The notes under the pieces were generated by a model. The model was not told the origin of the DNA and ran no database searches. It worked only from the letters and a program-made list of their open reading frames with translations. A stretch of DNA of 64,000 nucleotides from Bacteroidales bacterium H4 (GTDB lineage: Bacteria; Bacteroidota; Bacteroidia; Bacteroidales; Muribaculaceae): NCBI GenBank assembly GCA_001701165.1, contig DAAP01000023.1, forward strand, positions 62,001-126,000, read 5' to 3'. Both the position numbers and the translations under genes were made by a program. Position 1 is the stretch's first letter; every line of letters begins with the position of its first letter. Shown one piece after another: positions 8,215 through 18,823 of this stretch.

Positions 8215-9630
8215 TTGAAAGCCAAATACTTACTCGTAAGCGCAGCCGTAGCAGCCGTAGCAGCCATTACCGTAGCCCAGAACAATATTGCCGAAGAAGT
8301 GGCATGGACCATCGGCGATGACCCCATATACAAGTCCGAAATCGAGCAAACATATCGCGATATGCAGCAAGATCGCGAAGCCATCAACGGTGACCCTTAC
8401 TGCGTCATACCCGAGATGATGGCCATCCAGCGCCTCTACCTGCATCAGGCAGACATCGATACGGTTGTCGTACAGGACTCGCAAGTTCAGTTGCAGGTAG
8501 ATCAGCAGCTCAATTTCCTGATTAACAACCTCGGTTCGCGCGAAAAAGTCGAGCAATATTTCCGCAAAACCATACCCGAGATACGCGAATACTATGCCAA
8601 CAGCATCCGCGACCGCCAGCGTGTGCACATGGTGCAGCAAAATCTCACCAAAGACGTCAAAGCCACACCCAGCGAGGTGCGCAAATACTTTGACAACCTG
8701 CCCAAAGATTCGATACCCTACGTCCCCGGGCAAGTCGAAGTCCAGATTATTACAGTCAACCCTGTGATTCCGCGCCAAGAAATAGACGATGTCAAAGCAC
8801 GTCTGCGCGATATGGCCGACCGCGTCAACCGTGGCGAAGCAGACTTCTCGACACTCGCCATTCTCTACAGCGAGGCACCCGAAGGCGTGCGCGGCGGCGA
8901 ACTCGGATTTTTGGGCCGAGGCCAATTGGTGCCCGAATACGCAGCTGTAGCTTTCAACCTCAATGACCCCAAGAAAGTCTCCAAGATTGTCGAAACTGAA
9001 TTCGGATTTCACATCATCCAGCTCATCGAAAAGCGCGGCGACCGAATCAATACGCGCCACATTCTGCTGCGTCCCAAGGTGTCCGACAAGGACCTTCAGG
9101 ATGCCATCACGCGCCTCGACAGTCTCCGCAGCGACATCGTAGACAAAGGCCGCGTGACATTTGAAGACGCCGCAAGACTCGTATCGCAAGACAAGGATAC
9201 CCGTTACAGCAACGGCGTAATGGTCAACCAAAACACCGGCACTACACGCTTCCAGATGTCCGAACTGCCTCAGGAAGTGGCTCGCGAAGTCGCCAACCTC
9301 AAACCCGGCGAAGTGTCCAAGCCCTTCATCATGAAGCAACCTAAGCGCGACCGAGACATCGTGGCCATCGTCCGCCTAACCAATCGCATAGACGCTCATT
9401 CGGCCAACCTCAGCGACGACTACCAACAAATCAAGAATATGTACGAGGCCGCCAAGAAGCAACAGATACTCGACCAATGGCTCGAGCGCAAAATCAGTGA
9501 AACTTACGTCCGTATCGAAGACGGATGGCGCGGTTGCGACTTCCAGCACAAAGGATGGATAAAGGCTCGCAAAGGCCAAGTCGAAAATGCCGAGGAAGCC
9601 GAAAAAAGCAAAGAAGGCGAAGCCGAATAA
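8215..9630 (+). CDS. SurA-like periplasmic peptidyl-prolyl isomerase
   Basis: 471 residues read from TTG 8215, which gives a normal signal peptide (KAKYLLVSAAVAAVAAITVAQ); no ATG fits. Residues ~25-170 form a SurA_N-like chaperone region, followed by two parvulin domains at ~173-275 (GELGFLGRGQLVPEYAAVAF) and ~278-387 (RHILLRP ... LKPGEVSKPF). The C-terminal ~30 residues are acidic and Lys-rich. It is expected to chaperone outer membrane proteins; the next gene is OstA-like, so the pair serves envelope assembly. Confidence 0.85.
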   Translation: MKAKYLLVSAAVAAVAAITVAQNNIAEEVAWTIGDDPIYKSEIEQTYRDMQQDREAINGDPYCVIPEMMAIQRLYLHQADIDTVVVQDSQVQLQVDQQLNFLINNLGSREKVEQYFRKTIPEIREYYANSIRDRQRVHMVQQNLTKDVKATPSEVRKYFDNLPKDSIPYVPGQVEVQIITVNPVIPRQEIDDVKARLRDMADRVNRGEADFSTLAILYSEAPEGVRGGELGFLGRGQLVPEYAAVAFNLNDPKKVSKIVETEFGFHIIQLIEKRGDRINTRHILLRPKVSDKDLQDAITRLDSLRSDIVDKGRVTFEDAARLVSQDKDTRYSNGVMVNQNTGTTRFQMSELPQEVAREVANLKPGEVSKPFIMKQPKRDRDIVAIVRLTNRIDAHSANLSDDYQQIKNMYEAAKKQQILDQWLERKISETYVRIEDGWRGCDFQHKGWIKARKGQVENAEEAEKSKEGEAE

Positions 9631-9696
9631 CGGCATCTTCCGAACTTTGCACCACCGCACAGATACCGCATACAGCACACCTCACACCATCGAATA

Positions 9697-11550
9697 GTGA
9701 CCCCGCTGCAACGCCGAACAATCACCCTATGCCTTGCCGTGGCAGCCATATTGCCCCCGGCATGGGACGCCCTGCTGTACGCCGCCAAGGCCAAAACGAC
9801 TAAAGGTCCTACCCCGGCCGAACTGGTACCGCGACATAAAGGCCCGATACGCCCGTCCATACCCAAGGCTAACCGAGCTGCAGCCGGACGCATATTCCTT
9901 GAACATGCTGATGTGCTACACAAGCAAGACCGCGACTCATTCATGGTTCTTTCGGGCACGGTACACTTCTCCAAGGGCGCCATGCAGATGTACTGTGACA
10001 GCGCCCATTACTACCCCACATCCGAAAGTATGGACGCCTTCGGCAACGTGCGTATGCAGCAGGGTGACACCCTGTTCATATACGCCGATGAGCTCAACTA
10101 CGACGGACTGCGCGAAATTGCCTACCTCTATGCCGACGAAGGCAAGGATGTGCGTATGATCAACCGCAACGTGCGCCTCAATACACCCGAATTCACCTAT
10201 GATATGGTCGACGAGCGAGGATACTACACCAACGGCGGTGTCCTCACCGATCCTCAAAACCGTCTGGTATCCGTCGAAGGCGAGTACTTGCCCGCCACAA
10301 AAGAAGCCAACTTCTATATAGATGTGCACCTGCACCGTATCGATGGGCGCGACACCCTCGACATATACTCGGACACGATGTACTATGACACACGCACGCG
10401 CATTGCCGAATTCTACTCACCTACCGAAATTATAAGCGGACGCGGCACCATACACACCACCGAAGGCGTATACGACACCCGCAACAATCAGGCACAGCTC
10501 TTCAAACACTCGACCGTACACACAGACAGCACATCCACGCTCACCGGCGACACGATACTCTACGACCGCGACCGCGGTTATGGCGAAGCCTTCGGTAACG
10601 TCGACATCACCGATTCGGCACGCCAAACAACGCTGCGCGGCACCTACGGATACTACAATCGACTTGTAGACAGTGCTTTTGTTACCGGACGTGCCCTGGC
10701 CATGGAATATTCGCGCGGCGACACCCTGTATATGCACGGACGCTACATCAAAAGCATACTCGACATAGACACCATACGCACCACTGTCACGGACACCATC
10801 GCCCCACCGGCAGGGTCGCCGGACACGGTACAGCCGCAAATAATCAAGCGCGAAATTGTCTCCACAGATTCGACACATGTCTTCACCGCTTGGCCTCGCG
10901 TACGCTTCTATCGCTCAGATATGCAAGGATTGTGCGATTCGATGATATTTGTGCAACGCGACAGCACCCTGCACCTGCATCACCACCCCGTAGTGTGGAG
11001 CGACGACCGACAAATCTTCGGCAACCGCATCATTCTATACCTCAACGACAGCACAATCGATCGCGCCCTATTGCCCGACTTCGCCTTCACCGCTCAGCAT
11101 ATCGAAGACGACTACTACAACCAGCTGACAGGCAAAGTTATGGAAGCATGGTTCAACGGCGGCGAATTGTCACGGCTCGATGTCTCCAACTCCGTAGAAG
11201 CCATATTCTACCCCGAAGAAAACGATTCGACCATCAATAAAATGGTCAACTTGCAGACAGCAAACATGCGCGGATGGTTCGAAAAACGCGCCCTCATACG
11301 CATGAAAACCTGGCCCGAAAGCAACGGCCGCGTCACCCCGCTCTACCTGGCCAAACGCTCCGACCTGCTACTATCCAAATTCCAGTGGTACGGCACCCTG
11401 CGGCCGCGCGATTCCCAAGACATTTTCAATGTCACCGAAGAGATGGACGCCCTGATGGAAAATACGCCCATCCCCGACATCCCCATCCCTTCCGCACCCG
11501 ATATGCGAGACCCGGCTCTCCCCGACCCTGCCAAAACAGATACCGAGTAA
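9697..11550 (+). CDS. OstA/LptA-like LPS transport-associated protein
   Basis: 617 residues from GTG 9697, with an N-terminal hydrophobic segment (CLAVAAILPPAWDALLYA). The body holds repeated OstA-type beta units (VHFSKGAMQMYCDSAHYYP, GNVRMQQGDTLFIYADELNYDG, GNVDITDSARQTTLRGTYGYY). The C-terminal ~60 residues are Pro-rich. OstA domains pass lipopolysaccharide across the periplasm; the N-terminal-type domain without a barrel suggests a bridge component, distinct from the full LptD at 44701-47631. It is 66 nt after surA. Confidence 0.8.
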   Translation: MTPLQRRTITLCLAVAAILPPAWDALLYAAKAKTTKGPTPAELVPRHKGPIRPSIPKANRAAAGRIFLEHADVLHKQDRDSFMVLSGTVHFSKGAMQMYCDSAHYYPTSESMDAFGNVRMQQGDTLFIYADELNYDGLREIAYLYADEGKDVRMINRNVRLNTPEFTYDMVDERGYYTNGGVLTDPQNRLVSVEGEYLPATKEANFYIDVHLHRIDGRDTLDIYSDTMYYDTRTRIAEFYSPTEIISGRGTIHTTEGVYDTRNNQAQLFKHSTVHTDSTSTLTGDTILYDRDRGYGEAFGNVDITDSARQTTLRGTYGYYNRLVDSAFVTGRALAMEYSRGDTLYMHGRYIKSILDIDTIRTTVTDTIAPPAGSPDTVQPQIIKREIVSTDSTHVFTAWPRVRFYRSDMQGLCDSMIFVQRDSTLHLHHHPVVWSDDRQIFGNRIILYLNDSTIDRALLPDFAFTAQHIEDDYYNQLTGKVMEAWFNGGELSRLDVSNSVEAIFYPEENDSTINKMVNLQTANMRGWFEKRALIRMKTWPESNGRVTPLYLAKRSDLLLSKFQWYGTLRPRDSQDIFNVTEEMDALMENTPIPDIPIPSAPDMRDPALPDPAKTDTE

Positions 11551-11623
11551 ATCGTGCTCATGGTAAGGCCGCGACAAGCGCCGATGCATGGCTCCAATTC
11601 ACATCCGCAAGTCCCCTACAAGT

Positions 11624-11655
11624 ATTGCGGCTGTGGGCAAAAAAACGTACCTTTG
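11624..11655 (+). promoter_or_regulatory. Promoter of phoH
   Basis: ATTG at 11624-11627 lies 20 bp from TACCTTTG at 11648-11655, a good TAnnTTTG box. The leader to the ATG at 11732 is ~70 nt, which also argues for that start over the in-frame ATG at 11588. Confidence 0.7.
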
Positions 11656-11731
11656 CGGAAGCATTCCGAGACAGCTGTATAGTGTACTGCGTCGTACTCG
11701 GACAAGCATCTATTTTTGCAAGCAACGCACA

Positions 11732-12736
11732 ATGAACGAACGCATAGTGATTATAGACAACGTTGACCCCGTGGTGTTCTACGGCGTCAACAACCAAAAT
11801 ATGCACCTGCTACGCAACCTCTATCCCAAGTTGCGTATCGCGGCACGCGGCTCCGTAATCAAAGCCATAGGCGAAGAGAACGAAACGGCCGATTTCGAGG
11901 ACAAGGTCAAGGCCCTTGCCGGATTTGCCGAACACTACAACCGCCTATCCGAAGAAACCATCATCGACACCGTCAAAGGCGAAGCGCCCAAAGAAATCAG
12001 CCACGATGACGCTATCATTTTTGGCATCAACGGCAAACCCATACAGGCGCGTACTCCCAACCAAAAGCGATTGGTGGACGCCTTTTGCAACAACGACCTT
12101 ACCTTCGCCATGGGACCCGCCGGAACAGGCAAGACATACATTGCCATAGCCCTTGCCGTACGCGCGCTCAAAAACCGCCAAGTGCGCAAGATTATACTCT
12201 CGCGCCCGGCCGTTGAGGCAGGCGAGAAACTGGGCTTCCTTCCCGGCGATATGAAGGACAAAATCGACCCGTACCTCCAACCTCTCTACGATGCACTCGA
12301 GGACATGATTCCGACAGCCAAGCTCAAGGAATACATGGAAACCAAGGTTATACAAATAGCGCCTCTGGCATTTATGCGCGGCCGCACACTCAACGATGCA
12401 GTCATCATTTTGGACGAAGCTCAAAACACCACCACGCACCAGATTAAAATGTTTATGACACGCCTGGGACTTGACGCCAAGATGATTATCACCGGTGATG
12501 TCACTCAGATAGACCTGCCGCGCGCCACCGCCTCCGGACTGGTACAGGCGCTGCGCATACTTGACGGAGTGAAAGGAGTGGGACGCGTCGAATTCGACAA
12601 GCACGATATCGTGCGTCACCAGCTGGTACAACGCATTGTAGAAGCTTACGAACGCCACGATGCGCAGGAAAAGGCCGAAGCAATGGCGGCCCGTGAAGCG
12701 GCACAAACGGCTGACAACAACGCAGACTCCGACTGA
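11732..12736 (+). CDS. phoH: PhoH family ATPase
   Basis: 334 residues from ATG 11732 (MNERIVIID), the usual length in Bacteroidetes; the longer frame back to 11588 would include the promoter. Walker A (GPAGTGKT) is at ~129-136 and Walker B (VIILDEAQN) at ~225-233. PhoH proteins are cytoplasmic P-loop ATPases linked to RNA metabolism or stress; the exact role is not settled. The Gln/Ala-rich tail is variable. It is followed closely by purC. Confidence 0.9.
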   Translation: MNERIVIIDNVDPVVFYGVNNQNMHLLRNLYPKLRIAARGSVIKAIGEENETADFEDKVKALAGFAEHYNRLSEETIIDTVKGEAPKEISHDDAIIFGINGKPIQARTPNQKRLVDAFCNNDLTFAMGPAGTGKTYIAIALAVRALKNRQVRKIILSRPAVEAGEKLGFLPGDMKDKIDPYLQPLYDALEDMIPTAKLKEYMETKVIQIAPLAFMRGRTLNDAVIILDEAQNTTTHQIKMFMTRLGLDAKMIITGDVTQIDLPRATASGLVQALRILDGVKGVGRVEFDKHDIVRHQLVQRIVEAYERHDAQEKAEAMAAREAAQTADNNADSD

Positions 12737-12768
12737 CATTTCACCACACATCAAAACAATATCCTATT

Positions 12769-13725
12769 ATGGCTTCGGCAAAAACACTGACACACACCGA
12801 CTTCAACTTCCCCGGACAGACAGCTGCGTACCACGGAAAAGTGCGCGATGTCTACACCATCAACAACGACATCATGGTGATGGTAGCCACCGACCGCATT
12901 TCCGCTTTCGATGTCATACTACCCAAAGGCATACCATACAAAGGGCAAGTACTCAACCAGATAGCAGCATACATGCTTGACGCCACCGCCGATATTGTAC
13001 CCAACTGGAAGATAGCCACCCCCGACCCCATGGTCACAGTGGGCTACAAATGCGAAGGCGTACGTGTTGAGATGATTATTCGAGGCTACCTCGCCGGCAG
13101 CGCTTGGCGCGAATACCGCGACGGTGCACGTCAGCTATGCGGCGTTCCACTACCTGAGGGGCTGCGCGAAAATGAGCGTCTGCCCGACGGCCCCATAATA
13201 ACACCCACAACCAAAGCTGAGGAAGGACATGATCTCAACATCTCCGCCGATGAAATTGTCCGCCAAGGCCTTGTGTCCGCCGAGCACTATGCCGACATGG
13301 AGCGCTACACACAAGCCTTGTACGAACGCGGCAGCCAAATAGCCGCCGACCATGGACTGATATTGGTAGACACCAAGTACGAATTCGGCATACGCGATGG
13401 CAAAGTGGTGCTTATCGATGAGATACACACGCCCGACTCGTCGCGATACTTCATCGCCGATGGATACGAAAAGCGGCTCGCTGCCGGAGAGCCTCAACGC
13501 CAATTGTCCAAAGAATTCGTGCGTCAATGGCTTATTGACAACGGATTTATGGGACGACCGGGCGAGGTCGTCCCGCTCATGACCGACGGAATATGTCAAG
13601 GCATATCCGAAAGATATATCGAATTGTACACCCGGCTTACGGGCGAAGATTTTGTCAAAGCACAGGACGAGGACATCGCCGAACGCATAAAACGCAATGT
13701 TCTGGACTGTCTCGAGCGAATTTGA
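12769..13725 (+). CDS. purC: Phosphoribosylaminoimidazole-succinocarboxamide synthase
   Basis: 318 residues. It makes SAICAR from CAIR, aspartate and ATP in purine biosynthesis. Seen are the Gly-Lys loop (YHGKVRDVY), [22 protein letters not shown] and DTKYEFG ... [12 protein letters not shown], all hallmarks of the long-form PurC. It sits between phoH and menG/ubiE with short gaps, likely one operon. Confidence 0.95.
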   Translation: MASAKTLTHTDFNFPGQTAAYHGKVRDVYTINNDIMVMVATDRISAFDVILPKGIPYKGQVLNQIAAYMLDATADIVPNWKIATPDPMVTVGYKCEGVRVEMIIRGYLAGSAWREYRDGARQLCGVPLPEGLRENERLPDGPIITPTTKAEEGHDLNISADEIVRQGLVSAEHYADMERYTQALYERGSQIAADHGLILVDTKYEFGIRDGKVVLIDEIHTPDSSRYFIADGYEKRLAAGEPQRQLSKEFVRQWLIDNGFMGRPGEVVPLMTDGICQGISERYIELYTRLTGEDFVKAQDEDIAERIKRNVLDCLERI

Positions 13726-13737
13726 AGCAATACAACC

Positions 13738-14526
13738 ATGTCCCACCAACAGCACGCCGACAACGTCGAAGGCATCACCCCCTACTGCCGGGACACCTGC
13801 AAGCACGAACAAGTGCAGCAGATGTTTGACAACATCGCCGCCTCCTACGACCGTCTCAACGCAATGATGACCTTCGGCATGTACCGCCGATGGCTGCGCA
13901 GTCTCGTATCTGAAGCGGCAAATGCAACTCCGACGCACGTGCTCGACATCGCCACCGGCACCGGCGATGTAGCTCTGGCATTGGCACACAAGATACCACA
14001 GGCACATATAAACGGCATAGATTTATCACAAGGTATGCTTGACGTTGCCGCCGCCAAGATAAGCCGCGAAGCCCCGGACGTAGCCGGGCGCATAGTCCTC
14101 AAATGCGGCGATGCCCTGGCCTTACCCTACGACGACAGCACTTTTGATGTCATTACCGTGGCCTACGGCGTGCGCAACTTCGACAATCTGGCACGTGGAT
14201 ATACCGAGATGTACCGCGTACTGCGACCCGGAGGCAAGTTGCTGGTTCTGGAACTTTCCACCCCATCTTCATCGCTTGTGCGCCTGCCATACAAACTGTA
14301 TGTGCGCTGCGCCATCCCCACCATGGGGCGTCTGGTCAGCAAAGACAGCCGCGCCTATCACTACCTACCCGAATCGGTCGCCGCCGTCCCGGCACGCGAA
14401 GACATGTGCCGACTAATGACCCGAGCCGGAATGTCCGAGACCTGTTGGCGCGAATTCTTTCTCGGCGTATGCACACTGTACACAGCCACCAAACCATGCC
14501 AACCCAACCGCAATATAGCACAATGA
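13738..14526 (+). CDS. ubiE: Demethylmenaquinone methyltransferase (MenG/UbiE)
   Basis: 262 residues. SAM-dependent C-methylation of demethylmenaquinone, the last step of menaquinone synthesis. SAM motif I (VLDIATGTGDVALAL) is at ~67-81; the family signatures NIAASYDRLNAMMTFGM, VAYGVRNFDN and MYRVLRPGGKLLVLELS are present. Its stop overlaps the next start as ATGA. Confidence 0.93.
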   Translation: MSHQQHADNVEGITPYCRDTCKHEQVQQMFDNIAASYDRLNAMMTFGMYRRWLRSLVSEAANATPTHVLDIATGTGDVALALAHKIPQAHINGIDLSQGMLDVAAAKISREAPDVAGRIVLKCGDALALPYDDSTFDVITVAYGVRNFDNLARGYTEMYRVLRPGGKLLVLELSTPSSSLVRLPYKLYVRCAIPTMGRLVSKDSRAYHYLPESVAAVPAREDMCRLMTRAGMSETCWREFFLGVCTLYTATKPCQPNRNIAQ

Positions 14527-15884
14527 GACTGCTCAAAATATTAATCCCGATGTTATGTATAGCCGCCGCACCGGCAGCGCATGCCCAAGCTATGTATCGC
14601 GACAGCGCACGTGTGCCGGAAACCGAGATACAAGCCAACGTCATATCAAACGACAGCATTAACAGCATTAACAGCATCGACAGTGTCGCAATCCTCCAAC
14701 CCGATACCACGACATTGATGCCCGCAGACACAACAGTATCCATGCGCAACCTGCCGTGCCAACTATTCGGCCCGATGACTTTCGTCTCTTACGAATACCT
14801 TGATTCGGCCGATATGTGGCACAAGGACCTGTCGGGCAATGCCGCCTTCCGCTGGTTCGAAGAGGAAGCCGCCACCCACACCCGCGCGCAACGCATAGCT
14901 CAAACATTCATGGTCAAGCACCCACAATACGTGCCTTACAACATTGCCTTCCTACCCGAACCGCCGCGCAAGTACACCATGAGCGTTGACCCCAAGGATC
15001 ATACAATACACATCGATGAGGTTACTCCCGAATTGCCCGGGCACATAGATGTGTATGTCAAAAAACGCCATTGGATACGCACATTTGCCTCGTCGCTGCA
15101 ATTCAGTCAGGCATACGTCTCGCCCAACTGGTATCAGGGCGGCAACAACAATCTAAACACGCTCATCAACGTCCAGTACGATGTCAAGCTAAACCCCAAG
15201 TACCACCCTAATCTGCTATTTGTATCGACACTGCGCTACAAGCTGGGACTGAACAGCGCCCCGGACGATGACCTACGCAACTACAGCATCTCCGAAGACC
15301 TCCTACAATTCAACTCCACGCTCGGCATCAAGGCAGCAAGTCGATGGTACTACTCGCTGACTGCACAATTCAAGACCCAGATTTTCAAATCATACGTCAC
15401 CAATACCTACGACTTGAAAGCCGCCTTCCTCAGCCCCGCAGACCTCACCGCCGGTCTCGGTATGACCTATAATTACACAAACAAGCGCAAGACTTTCAAC
15501 TTAGATATATCCATAGCACCTTTGTCCTACAACCTTAAGGTATGCACGGATGCCACCATAGACCACACCAAATTCGGCATAAACGCAGACAAGGACACAA
15601 AAATGAGCATCGGTTCGTCCTCCGAGTTGAAATTGGCGTGGAAGATATGCTCCAACATCACCTTCACCTCGCGCATGTTTACCTTTACCGACTACGGCAC
15701 ATTCTATGCCGATTGGGAAAACACTTTGGGCATGGATATTAACCGCTACCTATCTACGCAAATATACGTCCACGCCCGCTACGACACCAACACTCCGCGC
15801 TCGGACGACCACCCCGACTGGCACAAACTCCAAGTCAAAGAAATCCTCTCCTTCGGCCTTGCATACAAATTCAGCAGCATATAA
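14523..15884 (+). CDS. DUF3078 family outer membrane protein
   Basis: 453 residues from ATG 14523 (MRLLKILIPMLCIAAAPAAHAQ), whose signal peptide and ATGA overlap with ubiE favour this start over in-frame codons back to 14406. The C-terminal two thirds alternate in a beta-strand pattern (SQAYVSPNWYQGGNNNLNTLINVQYDVKL and similar) typical of the Bacteroidetes DUF3078 barrel. Function unknown; probably an outer membrane barrel. Confidence 0.8.
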   Translation: MRLLKILIPMLCIAAAPAAHAQAMYRDSARVPETEIQANVISNDSINSINSIDSVAILQPDTTTLMPADTTVSMRNLPCQLFGPMTFVSYEYLDSADMWHKDLSGNAAFRWFEEEAATHTRAQRIAQTFMVKHPQYVPYNIAFLPEPPRKYTMSVDPKDHTIHIDEVTPELPGHIDVYVKKRHWIRTFASSLQFSQAYVSPNWYQGGNNNLNTLINVQYDVKLNPKYHPNLLFVSTLRYKLGLNSAPDDDLRNYSISEDLLQFNSTLGIKAASRWYYSLTAQFKTQIFKSYVTNTYDLKAAFLSPADLTAGLGMTYNYTNKRKTFNLDISIAPLSYNLKVCTDATIDHTKFGINADKDTKMSIGSSSELKLAWKICSNITFTSRMFTFTDYGTFYADWENTLGMDINRYLSTQIYVHARYDTNTPRSDDHPDWHKLQVKEILSFGLAYKFSSI

Positions 15885-15918
15885 GCATCACATCGCCACC
15901 CGACCGGGTCTGCGCCTC

Positions 15919-16473
15919 ATGTCCATACTTGCCATAGTCATCGGCGTATGGACACAGCCGCTCGCCGCCTCGGTATTCGACCACGACCCGCTGGCTCGAT
16001 ATGCCATCGAACAAAGCAGGCACCTGTGGCATGGTCGCCAAGCCCTCGCCCCCATTGAAGGCGTATGGATGACATCGGCCGGCGCATACATCGCCATACG
16101 TGCCAACGGCATCAACACTTACGAGATGTCAATTATCCATTCTCCCGACCTGTCCATAGCTCCGGGCACAGTGATGGGGTCGGCCCATACCTCGGGCAAA
16201 GTGGGAATGTATGATGCCTCCATATTCCGAAACTTCACTTCCAACGGCAAGGGACACCGCCCCCAACGTCTGGCCATCACCGTAGACGTCTCGACAGGAA
16301 TGCTCCGCTTCGACCCCTACAAGCATGGATGGCGCGTCAACCTCCGTCGCCTTATCCCCTACCTATTCCGTTTCACGGTGCAACGTGAGGACACCCGCCC
16401 GGACGGGCTGGAGGGCGCCATGCGCATCTACCCGACACCACCGCCCACGATACAAAACCCTATAGGACTATGA
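15919..16473 (+). CDS. Unrecognised exported protein
   Basis: 184 residues from ATG 15919, giving a signal peptide (ILAIVIGVWTQPLAAS). The frame extends upstream into DUF3078 but without a credible start. The body is rich in aromatic and charged residues and lacks a recognised motif. It ends in an ATGA overlap with the next gene. Confidence 0.6.
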   Translation: MSILAIVIGVWTQPLAASVFDHDPLARYAIEQSRHLWHGRQALAPIEGVWMTSAGAYIAIRANGINTYEMSIIHSPDLSIAPGTVMGSAHTSGKVGMYDASIFRNFTSNGKGHRPQRLAITVDVSTGMLRFDPYKHGWRVNLRRLIPYLFRFTVQREDTRPDGLEGAMRIYPTPPPTIQNPIGL

Positions 16474-17063
16474 CTCGCCCCCACCCTCGGCTTGCCCGGT
16501 CACGGCTCATAACTATAGCAGCCTTATGCCTATTGGCATTGGCATGCACCCTGCCCGGTGCCGCACGACGCCAACGCACCACGCGACATGGGCTGACCGA
16601 GCGAATCCAATACACATACTACGCAAGCGACACTCTGGCCGCCGACCCGGATTCACTCATCACCTTCAGCGGATATGACAAGACCCTGCGGTCGCACAAA
16701 GAAACCATTTTGGCTTTCAACGGCAGCAAAGACACCGTCACGGCGCTCACCATCATGCTCACTTACATGGACATGCAAGGCCACCAGCTGCATGTAAGGC
16801 GCGTTACTCTGCGCCAACCTCTGCCACCGGGCGAGCGACGCATGTTCACCTTTGCATCATGGGACAAACAAAATTCGTATTACTTCCATCGCAGCGAACC
16901 GGGGCGTCTCCGTTACCAATCAGTCACGCCCTATCGTGTCAAAGTCAAAGCATTGCGTGCATACATCGTCCGTAAACGCCGGAACACTGCCTTGCAAGAC
17001 AGCATCAAACCAGACAGCATCAGGACCAAAAATATCACGCCAAAACCAAACGGACAAAGATGA
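16470..17063 (+). CDS. Conserved-looking exported protein of unknown function
   Basis: 197 residues with a hydrophobic N-terminus (LITIAALCLLALACTLPGAA); the Cys could mark a lipoprotein but the lipobox is weak. A beta-rich domain follows (SGYDKTLRSHKETILAFNGSKDTVTALTIMLTYMDMQGHQLHVRRV), resembling a small immunoglobulin-like module. It is linked by ATGA overlaps to both neighbours. Confidence 0.6.
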   Translation: MTRPHPRLARSRLITIAALCLLALACTLPGAARRQRTTRHGLTERIQYTYYASDTLAADPDSLITFSGYDKTLRSHKETILAFNGSKDTVTALTIMLTYMDMQGHQLHVRRVTLRQPLPPGERRMFTFASWDKQNSYYFHRSEPGRLRYQSVTPYRVKVKALRAYIVRKRRNTALQDSIKPDSIRTKNITPKPNGQR

Positions 17064-17824
17064 AAACCACGACACAAATACTTGAATCCGCCCTCGCTGC
17101 CGGTACTACCAAGGCCGCACTGCCGTGGCGGCGCACACTTGCTTTAGCTCTGCTCGCCGGAGCCTTCATCGCTTTGGGCGGACTGCTGAGTATCATAGCC
17201 GGCGCGGCAGCCGAAGCGCCTGCCGCCAAGCGCCTGCTCAGCGGCGCCGTATTTCCCATAGGACTAATTCTTATCGTTACGCTCGGCGGCGAGTTATTCA
17301 CGGGCAACAACGCCGTATTGATACCGCCACTGGCGGCAAAACGCACATCTATGCCGCGCGTTTTGGCCAATTGGGCATTGGTATGGTTGGGCAATTTTGC
17401 CGGAGCATTAGCATTTGTAGGGCTCTTTGTCCTCGGAGCCGGAACCTTGGACGCAGCTCCTTGGCACGACGCTGCCACCGGATTGGCAGAGGCTAAAGTC
17501 TCGATGCCGTGGCTCACCGTATTATGCCGTGCCGTCGGAGCCAATTGGTGCGTATGCTTGGCCGTATGGATGGCACTCGGAGCCGACACCCTTGGCCAAA
17601 AATGTCTGGCGTGCTGGATGCCTGTAGCCGCTTTCGTAGCTTTGGGATGGGAACACTGTATCGCCAATATGTTCTTCATCCCGGCGGGCATGGCCACAGG
17701 CGCCGATGTCTCGGTTGTACAGATGCTGTGCGACAACCTCGTACCGGCCACCTTGGGCAACATCGTCGGCGGCGCTTTGCTCGTAGGTTGCACATATACC
17801 CTATTGTTCAAGCCCAAACGCTGA
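17060..17824 (+). CDS. Formate/nitrite transporter (FNT) family channel
   Basis: 254 residues with six predicted membrane segments. FNT signatures are present: LGGELFTGNNA, the filter-lining His in GWEHCIANMFFIPAGM, and GNIVGGALLVG. These pentameric inner membrane channels carry formate, nitrite or similar small anions; formate would fit a fermenter, but the substrate cannot be read from sequence. It is the last gene of the forward block, facing the convergent membrane protein. Confidence 0.9.
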   Translation: MKTTTQILESALAAGTTKAALPWRRTLALALLAGAFIALGGLLSIIAGAAAEAPAAKRLLSGAVFPIGLILIVTLGGELFTGNNAVLIPPLAAKRTSMPRVLANWALVWLGNFAGALAFVGLFVLGAGTLDAAPWHDAATGLAEAKVSMPWLTVLCRAVGANWCVCLAVWMALGADTLGQKCLACWMPVAAFVALGWEHCIANMFFIPAGMATGADVSVVQMLCDNLVPATLGNIVGGALLVGCTYTLLFKPKR

Positions 17825-17866
17825 GCCGCACGCACGTTCCCAAGCTGCAGTGGCAATACGCTACAT

Positions 17867-18208
17867 CTATTGTCCTTCCGAATCGAATATCCGGAATAGA
17901 AATCGTTGTATCGGTCGATAAAACAGCCGACGCCGGAATACTCGTACTATCACGTACAGCAGGACATACACTCCGGCCACGGACAGATAGGCCCAATGAG
18001 AGGCCATTACCGTTTCCAGCAATCGGACCACGCCGATGCCGATAAAAACAGCGACCATCAATATCAAGGTCATCGATACGGCAAAACAAGCCATCGCGCC
18101 AAGGATATCGCCGGTCCGCATAATGGCTCGTCGGCGTATCTCGGCACAGTGCTGACGCACCGTCAGACGTACGATTCGCGTTCCGATATTCAGTAAGGTT
18201 TGTATCAT
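17867..18208 (-). CDS. Small membrane protein of the holin-like/DUF1469-like type
   Basis: About 113 residues if started at the ATG at 18206-18208 (MIQTLLNIGTR); a longer frame reaches 18280. Two hydrophobic segments (ILGAMACFAVSMTLILMVAVFIGIGVV and WAYLSVAGVYVLLYVIV) are flanked by basic residues. In Bacteroidetes such proteins sit next to YtxH genes, as here, and are probably envelope-stress membrane proteins rather than phage holins. Confidence 0.65.
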   Translation of the reverse strand: MIQTLLNIGTRIVRLTVRQHCAEIRRRAIMRTGDILGAMACFAVSMTLILMVAVFIGIGVVRLLETVMASHWAYLSVAGVYVLLYVIVRVFRRRLFYRPIQRFLFRIFDSEGQ

Positions 18209-18392
18209 TTCATTAAGTATTAAGGGTATATTAACCATCCATAATTGTATTTGTAGCGCAACCTTCCACCTCCTTCGCACAAAGCCGCGGATGCACGGTC
18301 ACCGATGGCCTATTGTTACAAAGCCCGTGCCGATACATCCGCGCTACTGTGCCAGGGACTGACAGCATTTAGCCGTCAGCTTCCGATAAGCC

Positions 18393-18593
18393 TTAGTCTT
18401 CGTCGTTGTCGGTGGCTTGGTCGCATTCGCAGCACTCCTGCTCGTCACACTTGCACGGACGGCAATGACGACGCATATACTCGCATATCGCGGCTCGTGT
18501 CTTTTTGCCGCAGCGGGGTGCAAACAGTAAACCTAAGGCTGCGCCGGCCAATGCGCCTACAGTGGCGGCAACCATTACATCTGAATTTTTCAT
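18393..18593 (-). CDS. YtxH-like small membrane protein with Cys-rich tail
   Basis: 66 residues from the ATG at 18591-18593. A glycine-rich membrane segment (MVAATVGALAGAALGLLFAPRCGKKTR) matches the YtxH pattern. The C-terminus contains a Cys cluster (HCRPCKCDEQECCECD) that could bind metal, unusual for YtxH proteins. It pairs with the downstream membrane protein. Confidence 0.7.
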   Translation of the reverse strand: MKNSDVMVAATVGALAGAALGLLFAPRCGKKTRAAICEYMRRHCRPCKCDEQECCECDQATDNDED

Positions 18594-18823
18594 TTTGTCG
18601 TGTGTTTGGTTAAACAATAAAGGTTTATAACTACGCAATCCGTCTGTATTGCGCCTTGTATATATACAACAACCTAAGGCCGGACTTTTGTTCGCCATAC
18701 AGCACATAAAAAACCAAATCGACAATTTACCACCCTGTTTCCATTGTCCGGACACACAACCGGAATGACGCCATTTACTTAACGGCATCTCTCATGCAAA
18801 TAATTATAAACCAGACAGATTGA

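Noticed and set aside
17867..18280. Holin-like protein considered as a prophage trace
   Set aside because: No other phage gene is present, and the pairing with a YtxH-like gene is a usual chromosomal arrangement.
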